This document shows positions 16,600 to 25,286 of a stretch of 64,000 nucleotides of DNA, piece by piece. Under the pieces are notes generated by a model that was not told where the DNA came from, did no database searches, and saw only the letters and a list, made by a program, of their open reading frames with translations. Position numbers and translations under genes: made by a program. How positions within the stretch are numbered: position 1 is the first letter of the stretch; each line of letters begins with the position of its first letter. The DNA is taken from assembly GCF_004122105.1 (NCBI RefSeq), contig NZ_SBKN01000007.1:109769-173768 (forward strand), given 5' to 3'. This DNA comes from Flavobacterium stagni (GTDB lineage Bacteria > Bacteroidota > Bacteroidia > Flavobacteriales > Flavobacteriaceae).

Positions 16600-18990
16600 T
16601 TAATTACGTAGTGGTTTTCCTTTGGTCAACATAAACTGAATACGTTCTAACGTCTTGCGTTCGGTACACAAACTCAAGAACGCTTCCCGTTCGATATCCA
16701 ATAAATACTGTTCAGAAACCAAAGTTGGTTCCGATAAGTCCCCACCAGCCATTACGTAGGCCAGTTTATTCGCAATTTTGCGGTCGTGTTCCGAAATGTA
16801 CTGACCGGCCACCATTTGATCGGTGCCCACCAAGAACATTCCAAGCGCTTGTTTTCCGAGCACTTTTATGTCTTTGCGTTCTACCGGTTGGGTATAGCCT
16901 TGCTCGGCCATTTGCAACGCAATTTGTTTTGCCGTAGCAATTTGTCGATCGCGGTTCACTACCACGATATCTTTTCCTTTTTGTAAAATGCCGAGGTCGA
17001 AAGCTTCGTAGGCCGAAGTCGCCACTTTTGCCATCCCAATGGTTAAGAAATACTCTTGTAACACATTCAATTCCACATCGTTTTTACGGAATAGGTCGGC
17101 AGCACGCAAGGTCATTTCTTTGGATCCTCCACCACCAGGGATTACCCCAACGCCAAATTCTACCAATCCGATGTAGGTTTCTGCAGCAGCGACGACACGG
17201 TCAGCGTGTAAAGTCATTTCACATCCACCTCCCAAGGTCATGCCATGTGGCGCCACAACAACAGGAATAGAAGAATAGCGGCAACGCATCATTGTGTTTT
17301 GGAACAGTTTGATAGCCATATTCAATTCGTCGTATTCTTGTTCCACCGCCATCATAAAAATCATTCCGATGTTGGCACCCACTGAGAAATTAGCACCTTG
17401 GTTACCAATCACTAATCCGTTGTATTCTTTTTCGGCTAAATCGATGGCTTTGTTGATTCCGGTTAAAACGCCACCGCCAATGGTATTCATTTTGGAGTGG
17501 AATTCTAAGTTCAAAATCCCGTCACCCAAATGGAAGAGCGTGCAATCGCTGTTGCCCCACACTTTTTGAGTTTCGCGAATATTATCGAGGATGATAAAGC
17601 TTTCTTGGCCTGGTTTTTTGATGTAGGATTTTGAAGCACTATCATAGAAATAGGTTGCCCCATTTTTTACGGTGTAAAATGAAGTCGAACCCGAAGCAAT
17701 CATTTCGTTGACCCAAGCGGCGGGTTGGTAGCCTTCGTTTTGCATGATTTCAATTGCCTTCGCTACTCCGATGGCATCCCAAATTTCGAACGGACCATTT
17801 TCCCAACCGAAACCGGCTTTCATGGCATCGTCAATTTTGTATAACTCGTCAGAGATTTCGGGAATGCGGTTTGATACGTAGGCAAACATGGCGGCAAAAT
17901 TCTTGCGGTAGAAATCGCCGGCTTTGTCTTTACCTTTCACCAAAACTTTAAAACGATCGATCGGTTTATCAATGGTTTTGGTCAGTTCCAACGTGGCAAA
18001 CGATGCTTTTTTATTTGGACGGTATTCAAGGGTATCCAAATCCAATGAAAGAATGTCTTTGCCTTCTTTTTTATAAAAACCTTGCTTAGTTTTGCTGCCC
18101 AACCACTGGTTTTCCATCATTTTCTGAATGAACTCGGGTAATTGGAACAAATCGTGTGCTTCATCGTTCGGACAGTTGTCGTACAATCCATTGGCTACAT
18201 GAACCAAAGTGTCAAGTCCGACCACATCCACCGTACGGAAAGTAGCCGATTTCGGGCGACCAATCACGGGACCAGTTAATTTGTCCACTTCTTCGATGGT
18301 CAAACCCAATTCTTTAACTTGGTGGAACAAACTCATGATGCCGAAAATACCGATACGATTCCCGATGAAGGCAGGCGTATCTTTGGCGATGACCGAGGTT
18401 TTTCCAAGAAATTTAGAACCGTATTCAAATAAGAAGTCAATCACCTCCGGACTCGTTTGCGGTCCGGGAATAACTTCAAACAATTTCAAGTAACGTGCAG
18501 GGTTGAAAAAGTGGGTACCACAGAAATGCGCTTGGAAGTCGGCACTACGTCCTTCACTCATAAAGTGAATCGGAATCCCAGACGTGTTGGAAGTCACCAA
18601 AGTACCCGGTTTACGGTATTTGTCGATTTGTTCGAATACCAATTTCTTGATGTCAAGGCGTTCGACAACTACTTCGATAACCCAATCACAAGTAGCGATT
18701 TTGGCCATGTCGTCGGTGGTATTTCCCGTTGTGATGCGGGAAGCAAACTTCTGACTGTAAATCGGGGAGGGGTTGGATTTCAAGGCATTCGCCAAATGGT
18801 CATTGACAATACGGTTTCGTACTGCTTTGTGTTCGAGTGTTAATCCTTTTTTCTCTTCCATCGGCGTGAGTGCATTGGGCGCAATGTCCAAGAGCAAAAC
18901 TTCAAGTCCGATGTTCGCAAAATGGCAGGCAATGCCCGATCCCATAATTCCGGATCCCACGACAGCCACTTTTTTAATAATACGTTTCAT
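16600..18990 (-). CDS. fadN: bifunctional 3-hydroxyacyl-CoA dehydrogenase/enoyl-CoA hydratase
   Basis: A 796-residue trifunctional-type beta-oxidation enzyme with the FadN order. The NAD-binding domain is N-terminal (KKVAVVGSGIMGSGIACHFA, residues 6-25), followed by 3-hydroxyacyl-CoA dehydrogenase C-terminal domains to about 430. A crotonase/enoyl-CoA hydratase domain at about 480-720 contains the oxyanion-hole region GANFSVGANI and VVVAPHGMTLGGGCEM. This order is the reverse of E. coli FadB. It begins 20 bp after the marR stop, so it is in the MarR-controlled operon. Confidence 0.92.
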   Translation of the reverse strand: MKRIIKKVAVVGSGIMGSGIACHFANIGLEVLLLDIAPNALTPMEEKKGLTLEHKAVRNRIVNDHLANALKSNPSPIYSQKFASRITTGNTTDDMAKIATCDWVIEVVVERLDIKKLVFEQIDKYRKPGTLVTSNTSGIPIHFMSEGRSADFQAHFCGTHFFNPARYLKLFEVIPGPQTSPEVIDFLFEYGSKFLGKTSVIAKDTPAFIGNRIGIFGIMSLFHQVKELGLTIEEVDKLTGPVIGRPKSATFRTVDVVGLDTLVHVANGLYDNCPNDEAHDLFQLPEFIQKMMENQWLGSKTKQGFYKKEGKDILSLDLDTLEYRPNKKASFATLELTKTIDKPIDRFKVLVKGKDKAGDFYRKNFAAMFAYVSNRIPEISDELYKIDDAMKAGFGWENGPFEIWDAIGVAKAIEIMQNEGYQPAAWVNEMIASGSTSFYTVKNGATYFYDSASKSYIKKPGQESFIILDNIRETQKVWGNSDCTLFHLGDGILNLEFHSKMNTIGGGVLTGINKAIDLAEKEYNGLVIGNQGANFSVGANIGMIFMMAVEQEYDELNMAIKLFQNTMMRCRYSSIPVVVAPHGMTLGGGCEMTLHADRVVAAAETYIGLVEFGVGVIPGGGGSKEMTLRAADLFRKNDVELNVLQEYFLTIGMAKVATSAYEAFDLGILQKGKDIVVVNRDRQIATAKQIALQMAEQGYTQPVERKDIKVLGKQALGMFLVGTDQMVAGQYISEHDRKIANKLAYVMAGGDLSEPTLVSEQYLLDIEREAFLSLCTERKTLERIQFMLTKGKPLRN

Positions 18991-19010
18991 AGAGGTGCTA
19001 TGTTGTTTGT

Positions 19011-19442
19011 TTAAAAAATCTTTTTTTCGGCAATCAAATCATTGATAATATCGGTCACTTCCATGAAGTGTTTGAGTTGTTCATCCGAAATATGTTTTCG
19101 AATACTTTCATTAAAGCGCAACACCGTATTTTTCGATAATTCCCGTTTTTCTTTTCCTTCTTCGGTCAAAAAAATCAGGACCCCACGGCCATCATCTGGA
19201 TTTTTCTCCCGGTAAATTAAACCGCGGTCTTCCAAAGTTTTTAAGGTCCTTGTTAAACTCGTGGGTTCCATTCCCATACGGTTACTAATATAGGAGGAAG
19301 GTGTTCCTTCTTCTTTGTCGATACTGAGTAGTGCAAAACCTACTGCCATGGACGCATCATATTTAGATGCTTCTTCATTATACATGCGTGCAACGGCTTG
19401 CCAAGTTGCGCGTAATGCATAGTCTATTGTTTTTTCTTTCAT
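19011..19442 (-). CDS. MarR family regulator of the fad operon
   Basis: A 143-residue winged-helix MarR protein: helix-turn-helix near residues 50-75 (SYISNRMGMEPTSLTRTLKTLEDRGLIYREKNPDDGRG) with the characteristic DGRG wing. MarR proteins usually repress and are released by ligands; acyl-CoAs are the natural candidate here because the gene leads a beta-oxidation operon. It is likely autoregulated through the inverted repeat at 19486-19528. Confidence 0.9.
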   Translation of the reverse strand: MKEKTIDYALRATWQAVARMYNEEASKYDASMAVGFALLSIDKEEGTPSSYISNRMGMEPTSLTRTLKTLEDRGLIYREKNPDDGRGVLIFLTEEGKEKRELSKNTVLRFNESIRKHISDEQLKHFMEVTDIINDLIAEKKIF

Positions 19443-19467
19443 AAAGGTTAGGTTACGAAATCGATTT

Positions 19468-19528
19468 CAAAAATACATAAAAATACTATGCACGCATAAT
19501 AAAATAACAAAAAATTATGCATGCATAG
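19468..19528 (-). promoter_or_regulatory. fad operon promoter and MarR operator
   Basis: On the minus strand TATTTTTG (plus 19468-19475) is a perfect -7 box. Just upstream, CTATGCACGCATAAT (19486-19500) and ATTATGCATGCATAG (19514-19528) form a 15-bp inverted repeat with one mismatch and a 13-bp spacer. Each arm is itself nearly palindromic (TATGCATGCATA). It covers the -33 region, the expected place for a repressor such as the adjacent MarR. Confidence 0.75.
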
Positions 19529-19662
19529 GAAAAATTACGAATAATAAAATGGATTTGAAAAAACGGACGCTTTTTTCTTACGAAATTCAATAAATTAACG
19601 CTATAAGTAAGAATATTATTTCAAGACGTCATAAATGTTAATTATATCACAAAAAATAATTT

Positions 19663-19670
19663 TATGTTTG
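19663..19670 (+). promoter_or_regulatory. -7 promoter element of histidine kinase 1
   Basis: TATGTTTG perfectly matches TAnnTTTG, 55 bp before the kinase ATG at 19725. Confidence 0.5.
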
Positions 19671-19724
19671 AAGTGTAACCTTAGGGATTACGCCTAATAA
19701 CACACTCTAAAACACAACGAAAAA

Positions 19725-20825
19725 ATGAATCACGAAGAGAATGTCTTCTACAAAATGATTTATGAAGTATCGGATTATGCCATTATTATGATGGATGCCA
19801 ACGGTACTATCATGAATTGGAATGTGGGAGCACAACGCATTAAAGGATATCTATCCGAAGAAGTTATAGGTTCGAGCTTCAAACGTTTTTACACGGAAAA
19901 AGACAAAATCGAACAAAAACCCGATCAACTATTGGCGACAGCAACCCAAGAAGGAAGTGCGAGAGATGAGGGTTGGCGCGTCAAAAAAGACGGTTCCCTA
20001 TTTTGGGCCAATGTATTAATCACTGCCATTCATGGGGCTGACGGAAGAATCACCGGATTTTCAAAAGTAACACGCGATCTTACGGAACGGAAAAATGCCG
20101 AACTAGCGGTGATTGAACATGCCAAAGAACTCGAAAAAAAGAACAAAGAGTTGGAGCAATTCGCTTACATTGCCTCACACGACTTGCAAGAACCGCTTCG
20201 AACCATTACGTGTTTGAACGAAATGTTGCGGGACACACTTTATGAGAAGATCGATCCCCAAACGACACAAATGATGGATTATATTTTGGAGGCTACGCAA
20301 CGGATGCGCCAATTGATTCATGGTTTGTTGGATTATTCCCGAATTGGCAAGGAAAGCGACTTGGTCGAAGTGAATTGTGCCCAATTAATTCAGCAAATCA
20401 AAATGGATTTGAAAATATTGATTGAAGATACGGGTACTTATATCGAATTTGAAAGTCTTCCCACCATTTGGGGCTATGAGCTGGAATTACGTCAAATGTT
20501 TACCAATCTTATCACCAATGGAATCAAATTTCGCAAACCGGGTCAGTCGCCCGTTGTAAAAATTAGTGCTTCAGAAAAAAATGGCAAATGGACTTTTTCC
20601 GTCAACGACAATGGTATCGGAATTCCGCAAGCTTTTCACGATAAAATCTTTGTGATATTCCAACGTCTACATTCACGGGAAACCTATGAAGGTACGGGAA
20701 TCGGACTCGCCCACTGCCACAAAATTGCCCAATTACATAAAGGAGATATTTGGGTCGATTCTGAAGAAGGCAAGGGAAGTACGTTCCATTTTAGTGTTGA
20801 CACCCACAAACTTAAATCTGCATAA
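19725..20825 (+). CDS. PAS-domain sensor histidine kinase, copy 1
   Basis: A 366-residue soluble kinase without membrane segments. Residues 8-125 form a PAS domain ending in the PAC segment (GFSKVTRDLTERKNAE). A short coiled coil leads to the HisKA dimerisation helix with phospho-acceptor His152 in FAYIASHDLQEPLR. HATPase_c follows at 240-360 (N box NLITNGIKF, G1 DNGIGIP, G2 GTGIGLAHCHKI). The C-terminal half is of the phytochrome-like type. TAA abuts the ATG of its response regulator. A close paralogue with the same length follows at 21461. Confidence 0.93.
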   Translation: MNHEENVFYKMIYEVSDYAIIMMDANGTIMNWNVGAQRIKGYLSEEVIGSSFKRFYTEKDKIEQKPDQLLATATQEGSARDEGWRVKKDGSLFWANVLITAIHGADGRITGFSKVTRDLTERKNAELAVIEHAKELEKKNKELEQFAYIASHDLQEPLRTITCLNEMLRDTLYEKIDPQTTQMMDYILEATQRMRQLIHGLLDYSRIGKESDLVEVNCAQLIQQIKMDLKILIEDTGTYIEFESLPTIWGYELELRQMFTNLITNGIKFRKPGQSPVVKISASEKNGKWTFSVNDNGIGIPQAFHDKIFVIFQRLHSRETYEGTGIGLAHCHKIAQLHKGDIWVDSEEGKGSTFHFSVDTHKLKSA

Positions 20826-21260
20826 ATGAGTAAGCCACAATTAAAAAAAATACTATTGGTTGACGACGATAGTGCAACCAATTTCATCAACGAAATCACG
20901 ATTAAAAAAACGGGAGTTGATGCGCAAATTGTTGTCTGTACCAGTGCTTTTCAAGCGTTGGATTACCTTGGAAGTACGGGACAATATGAAAACCAAGAAC
21001 GCTTTCCGCAACCGTGTATTATCTTTTTAGATATTAATATGCCCGGGATGAACGGATTTGAATTCTTGGATCACTATGATAAATTACCTGAAGAACAAAA
21101 AGGCATATTAGTCGTTGTAATGCTCACCACAAGCGTAAATCCTGATGACCGTATGCGCAGTGAAAATGATCAAAACATCAAGGGATTCATTTCCAAGCCG
21201 CTTACTGAAGAACATTTGATGAAAATTATAAATGACAATTTTGAATGGTCCAAAAAATAA
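20826..21260 (+). CDS. single-domain response regulator, copy 1
   Basis: A 144-residue stand-alone receiver domain with no output domain. Acidic pocket Asp13/Asp14, phospho-acceptor Asp69 in IIFLDINMPGMNG, switch Thr in MLTTS, and Lys in FISKPL. Such CheY/Rcp1-like proteins signal by protein contact or act as phosphorelay intermediates. It begins immediately at the kinase stop codon and is the kinase's obvious partner. Confidence 0.92.
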   Translation: MSKPQLKKILLVDDDSATNFINEITIKKTGVDAQIVVCTSAFQALDYLGSTGQYENQERFPQPCIIFLDINMPGMNGFEFLDHYDKLPEEQKGILVVVMLTTSVNPDDRMRSENDQNIKGFISKPLTEEHLMKIINDNFEWSKK

Positions 21261-21322
21261 AACCATAAATAGGACTTGATTTGACAATCTAGGGTATTCG
21301 AAAGTTTCACACTATTTATGTT

Positions 21323-21352
21323 AAGCATCTCAATTTTGAGGTGCTTTTTTTT
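21323..21352 (+). terminator. terminator of kinase/regulator pair 1
   Basis: A stem of about 10 bp, AAGCATCTCA/TGAGGTGCTT, with a small loop and an eight-base T-run, 63 bp after the regulator stop. Confidence 0.8.
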
Positions 21353-21414
21353 ACATATTAGCACTTTAAGTAAGAAAAAATTTAACATTTGCGTAATTAT
21401 TGAAAGATTTTTCG

Positions 21415-21422
21415 TATTTTTG
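21415..21422 (+). promoter_or_regulatory. -7 promoter element of histidine kinase 2
   Basis: TATTTTTG, a perfect TAnnTTTG match, 39 bp before the ATG at 21461. A TTTG lies 23 bp further upstream, a slightly long spacer. Confidence 0.55.
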
Positions 21423-21460
21423 AGAGAACACTTTACCCAATATCAAACAACCCTAACTCT

Positions 21461-22561
21461 ATGAGCCACGAAGAAAATGTCTTTTTTAAGATGATCTACG
21501 AGGTTTCTGATTACGCTATTCTTTTATTAGACGTAAACGGAATAGTCATGAATTGGAATACAGGTGCCCAACGCATCAAAGGCTATGAAGCAGAGGAAAT
21601 CGTAGGTAATCATTTCGAAATTTTTTACACTGAACACGATCGACTCCAACGTAAACCTGAAAGTTTATTGGAGATTGCCCGACTCATGGGACGTGCCACC
21701 GATGAAGGATGGCGACTCCGAAAAGACGGTTCAACCTTTTGGGGGAGTATTACTATCACCGCCATTCATGATGAAAACGGCAACGTAAATGGGTATACCA
21801 AAGTTACTAGAGACCTTACCGAACGCCGTAAAGCGGAGTTGGAACTCGTCGAACATGCGAAAGAACTCGAGAAGAAAAATCGGGAACTCGAACAATTTGC
21901 CTACATCGCTTCCCACGATTTGCAAGAGCCGTTACGTACGATTACAAGTTTGTATGAATTATTAAATAGTTCCTATTTTAATAATTTGGATGAAAATGCC
22001 CGACAAATGATGGAATTTGTGGGTGAAGCTACCGAACGGATGCGTCAATTGATTCAAGGATTACTCGAATATTCCCGTATTGGGAAAGAAAGTTTTCCCG
22101 AATGGGTTGATTGCCAAAAAATTGTGCAAGATGTTGTCGATGATTTACAGCTGTTAATTCGGGAAACAGACACCGAAATCATGATCGGTCCGATGCCACA
22201 TTTAATGGGGTATGAGGTTGAATTGCGTCAAATGTTTGCCAACCTCATTACCAATGCGATTAAATTCCGAAAGCCAGGGGATTCTCCACTCGTTATTATC
22301 ACAGCCACACAAGAATTTGCCACTTGGAAATTTGCCGTGAAAGACAACGGTATTGGCATTCCATCCTGTTACCACGATAAAATATTTATCATTTTCCAGC
22401 GTCTTCATCCCCGAGAAATGTATGAAGGGGTGGGAATCGGTTTAGCCCATTGCCATAAAATTGCCGAACTCCATAAAGGCGATATTTGGGTCGATTCACA
22501 AGAAGGCCAAGGCAGTACTTTCTATTTCACCATTGATACTCTCAAGCTTAAATCCGCGTAA
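21461..22561 (+). CDS. PAS-domain sensor histidine kinase, copy 2
   Basis: A 366-residue paralogue of the 19725 kinase, collinear without gaps: PAS/PAC at 8-125, HisKA with His152 in FAYIASHDLQEPLR, HATPase_c with N box NLITNAIKF, DNGIGIP and GVGIGLAHCHKI. Differences concentrate in the PAS core (residues 20-110) and the DHp-ATPase linker, so the two copies may sense different inputs while keeping the same output chemistry. It joins its response regulator stop-to-start, as in copy 1. Confidence 0.93.
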   Translation: MSHEENVFFKMIYEVSDYAILLLDVNGIVMNWNTGAQRIKGYEAEEIVGNHFEIFYTEHDRLQRKPESLLEIARLMGRATDEGWRLRKDGSTFWGSITITAIHDENGNVNGYTKVTRDLTERRKAELELVEHAKELEKKNRELEQFAYIASHDLQEPLRTITSLYELLNSSYFNNLDENARQMMEFVGEATERMRQLIQGLLEYSRIGKESFPEWVDCQKIVQDVVDDLQLLIRETDTEIMIGPMPHLMGYEVELRQMFANLITNAIKFRKPGDSPLVIITATQEFATWKFAVKDNGIGIPSCYHDKIFIIFQRLHPREMYEGVGIGLAHCHKIAELHKGDIWVDSQEGQGSTFYFTIDTLKLKSA

Positions 22562-23002
22562 ATGAGTCAGAAACCCAAATTAGACTGTATTTTATTAATC
22601 GACGATGATAAGGCGACCAACTTTATCAACGAGATTATCATCCGAAAATCGGGAGTAAAAACCCATATCGAAGTCTGTAATACAGCACAGCGCGGCTTAG
22701 ATTTTTTATCCAGCAAAGGCGATTTTAGTCACCAAATTGGGTATCCCCAACCCGGAATTATTTTCCTCGACATCAATATGCCAGGGATGAATGGTTGGGA
22801 ATTTTTAGAAGAATATGAAAAACTTCCCGAAAATCAAAAAGCAAAAATTGTGGTAGCTATGCTCACCACAAGCATTAATCCCGAAGACCGTTTTCGAAGT
22901 GGCGCCAATGAGAATGTTCAAGCCTTTATTTCAAAACCCTTAACCAAAGACTATTTGTATCAAATTGTTGAAGCCAACTTTGATTGGGAATCTGTGGAGT
23001 AA
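22562..23002 (+). CDS. single-domain response regulator, copy 2
   Basis: A 146-residue receiver-only protein, paralogue of the 20826 product. Acidic Asp14/Asp15, phospho-acceptor Asp70 in IIFLDINMPGMNG, MLTTS and FISKPL. Cognate to the preceding kinase by adjacency (TAA directly followed by ATG). Cross-talk with copy 1 is plausible because the interface helix 1 (ATNFINEI-I-K-G) is nearly the same in both. Confidence 0.92.
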   Translation: MSQKPKLDCILLIDDDKATNFINEIIIRKSGVKTHIEVCNTAQRGLDFLSSKGDFSHQIGYPQPGIIFLDINMPGMNGWEFLEEYEKLPENQKAKIVVAMLTTSINPEDRFRSGANENVQAFISKPLTKDYLYQIVEANFDWESVE

Positions 23003-23009
23003 TAGTTTG

Positions 23010-23105
23010 GGCGTGCCCCTGCGGGTCGCGTCTTCCGCTCTATCTTTTCCTCCGTTGCACTCCGTAAAAGGATGCCGCTTCAACCGCTCACGCAATTCCT
23101 GCTTA
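23010..23105 (+). repeat. GC-rich dispersed repeat element, copy A
   Basis: A non-coding stretch clearly richer in GC than its surroundings, starting GGGCGTGCCCC and ending CCGCTCACGC. A diverged copy with the same start, middle (GTCG-GTC-TCCG, ATCTT, CCTCCG, AGGAT) and end lies at 63186-63310 in the same orientation. The inner words ATCTTTT and AAAAGGAT can pair, and the outer GGGCGT faces a terminal ACGC. It resembles interspersed palindromic repeats I associate with flavobacterial genomes; no transposase gene is present. Confidence 0.6.
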
Positions 23106-23151
23106 GAAAGATGTTCCGATTTAAATCGTACCTTTCCACTTTGAAATCGCT

Positions 23152-23874
23152 ATGTCATTTATCCATTGCTATTATTTTGCACAATCGTATTCCGCTGAAC
23201 CGCCCTCGCAGTGGCAGTCGTCGGATATTCAGCGTTTTGAGAAAATACTAAAACTCGAAACTTCTTTCCGAGGAGTACAATTGCAACGCAACAGCAAAGA
23301 ACAATTTCTTACTGCCTTGAAAGAAAAAAGTGAATTGTTGCGTTTTTTGGATGGTTTTCCCGAGTTTGCCCAACTCTTTCGTTCTAAAACCAACTTACTG
23401 AAAGAATATCCCGATTGTGACTACGAAGAATTTAATCAAGTTCAGTTGGCATTCGAGGTAGATCGTTATTTGAGTGAAGATTGGATGCACTTTATTATAG
23501 AAAAAATAGAACAAAATCAACTATTTTATTTGACATTTATGATGCGGTACGAGGCTTTAATTCCAGAACGGGTACTACTAACTTTGAAGATTAAAATAGA
23601 AAGTATTTTGCAACAATACCACCAAGCGATACAAGCAGAGGGTAATCAATCGGATTGGTTTTTGTTTCAATCCTATGTCAAATTTACCTTACTGTTAAAA
23701 GATCAAAAATTGCTGCAACTTATAGTTGAAATTGAGAGCATTCGTGAGCAAAAGCTCAAAGAGATAATGGAGATTATCGATGATAGGAATAGGAAACTCT
23801 CTATTAACGAGGTTTTGGGAATTCTCGTTGTCCTTTTTATTCTGTTTTTTCTTATTATAAGTCGCGTGCCGTGA
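23152..23874 (+). CDS. hypothetical tail-anchored membrane protein, paralogue 1
   Basis: A 240-residue protein with a long helical, Gln/Glu/Leu-rich cytosolic part and one C-terminal membrane helix (residues about 218-236), so it is likely tail-anchored. Not recognised. It is the short paralogue of the next gene: the first 85 residues are nearly the same, and about 130 bp of DNA (23222-23352 against 23974-24104) differs by one base. It carries GC-rich repeat copy A directly upstream. Confidence 0.65.
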   Translation: MSFIHCYYFAQSYSAEPPSQWQSSDIQRFEKILKLETSFRGVQLQRNSKEQFLTALKEKSELLRFLDGFPEFAQLFRSKTNLLKEYPDCDYEEFNQVQLAFEVDRYLSEDWMHFIIEKIEQNQLFYLTFMMRYEALIPERVLLTLKIKIESILQQYHQAIQAEGNQSDWFLFQSYVKFTLLLKDQKLLQLIVEIESIREQKLKEIMEIIDDRNRKLSINEVLGILVVLFILFFLIISRVP

Positions 23875-23903
23875 GTAAAGTATTTTTTCTAAATCGTTTT
23901 TAA

Positions 23904-25286
23904 ATGTCATTTATTTACAATTATTATTTCGCACAAACCTATTCCACCGAACCGCTTTCGCAATGGCAGTTGCCGGATATTCAGCGTTTTGAAAAAATAC
24001 TAAAACTCGAAACTTCTTTCCGAGGAGTACAATTGCAACGCAACAGCAAAGAACAATTTCTTACTGCCTTGAAAGAAAAAAGTGAATTGTTGCGTTTTTT
24101 GGATACTTTTCCCGAGTTTGCTCAACTCTTTCAATCCAAAACCGATTTGTTGAAAGACTATCCGGAATGTACTTATGAAGGATTCTCATTTGCCCAATTG
24201 GCCACGGAAGTTGAACAATTTCTCAGCGACGATTGGATTGCGTTTCTAGTGGGAGAATTGGATGAAAATAGATTCTACTATTTGAAATTCATGTTGCGCT
24301 ATGAAGCGCTGCTCCCCGAACGGGTTTTGCAAACCTTGAAAAACAAGTTGGAAGCCCGCTTGTTGCAATTTGAAGCCGATCTCGAAATAGCCGATTCAAA
24401 GGTCGATTGGTCGTTGTTTAAAAATTACGCGGATTTTATCCAACTTTTGAACGATAAAAAATTGGCTCAACTCATTTTTTCCATAGAAAACAAACGCCGA
24501 AGACTGCTCAATCAGACCATAGAAATCATCAATAAACCCGGAATCATTCATTTTTTTGAAACGATGTTTGGCGGGGTGTATTACCTTTTCCATCATCCCG
24601 AAGATGCCGAAGGTAAACGCGAACGCCAGCGCGTGATGGGTGATTTTAAATTTATGGGGAGTATATTGTTGGGGATTATTATTCTTTTTATCATTGGGGC
24701 CTATTACGGACAACACCGTAAAGCCGAACGGAAACAGCAAATCGAAGCCGCAAAAGTCGGGTATTATCCGTCGTTTTTTTACTATCCAGAAAATAAAATT
24801 ACATTGGATTCTAAAGTTTTGGATACAGTAAAAACGGGATTTGATTTTTACCAAATGAAGTATACTACGCCCGATTCCAGCGGACTCACCTTTATCAATG
24901 CAACGCCATTTGAAGTGATTCTTTTTTCAGATGAACAAGCGGTAGATGCTTTTTTCAAAGATCCACAAAAAAGAAAAGAAGCCTTGCAGTATTTGTATAT
25001 CCAACCCAAAGACACTTTGCGATTTTCGACGCATGGCATGCCTTTTCATTTGTATGTGGGAAAACAATTGTCGAATGTGCAAGCGGCAAAATCCAATATA
25101 GCTAACTTTCCCCGGTTTCAACAACCCTTTCAAGGTGCTGAAAAATATTTACCAAAGCCCATCGAAATTCAAGGTGGATTTATGGAATTAAAAGGAACTA
25201 ACTACGAATTATACCTTCATGCCGACCGGAGTTTTTTTGTAAATGGTCAATCGAAAGTGGGGGATACGGTGTTTAGTTTGTTTTAG
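23904..25286 (+). CDS. hypothetical membrane protein, paralogue 2
   Basis: A 460-residue protein with the same helical N-terminal domain (1-210) as the 23152 product, then one membrane helix at about 250-268 (FMGSILLGIIILFIIGAYYG). A C-terminal domain of about 190 residues, probably on the other side of the membrane, has beta character. Family not recognised. Its 3' end overlaps the convergent WYL regulator gene by 14 bp. The pair looks like a tandem duplication in which the first copy lost or never had the C-terminal domain. Confidence 0.7.
   Translation: MSFIYNYYFAQTYSTEPLSQWQLPDIQRFEKILKLETSFRGVQLQRNSKEQFLTALKEKSELLRFLDTFPEFAQLFQSKTDLLKDYPECTYEGFSFAQLATEVEQFLSDDWIAFLVGELDENRFYYLKFMLRYEALLPERVLQTLKNKLEARLLQFEADLEIADSKVDWSLFKNYADFIQLLNDKKLAQLIFSIENKRRRLLNQTIEIINKPGIIHFFETMFGGVYYLFHHPEDAEGKRERQRVMGDFKFMGSILLGIIILFIIGAYYGQHRKAERKQQIEAAKVGYYPSFFYYPENKITLDSKVLDTVKTGFDFYQMKYTTPDSSGLTFINATPFEVILFSDEQAVDAFFKDPQKRKEALQYLYIQPKDTLRFSTHGMPFHLYVGKQLSNVQAAKSNIANFPRFQQPFQGAEKYLPKPIEIQGGFMELKGTNYELYLHADRSFFVNGQSKVGDTVFSLF

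Noticed and set aside
24396..24854. 152-codon minus-strand frame inside the 23904 gene
   Set aside because: Antisense to a longer gene with a paralogue; composition reflects the complementary strand.
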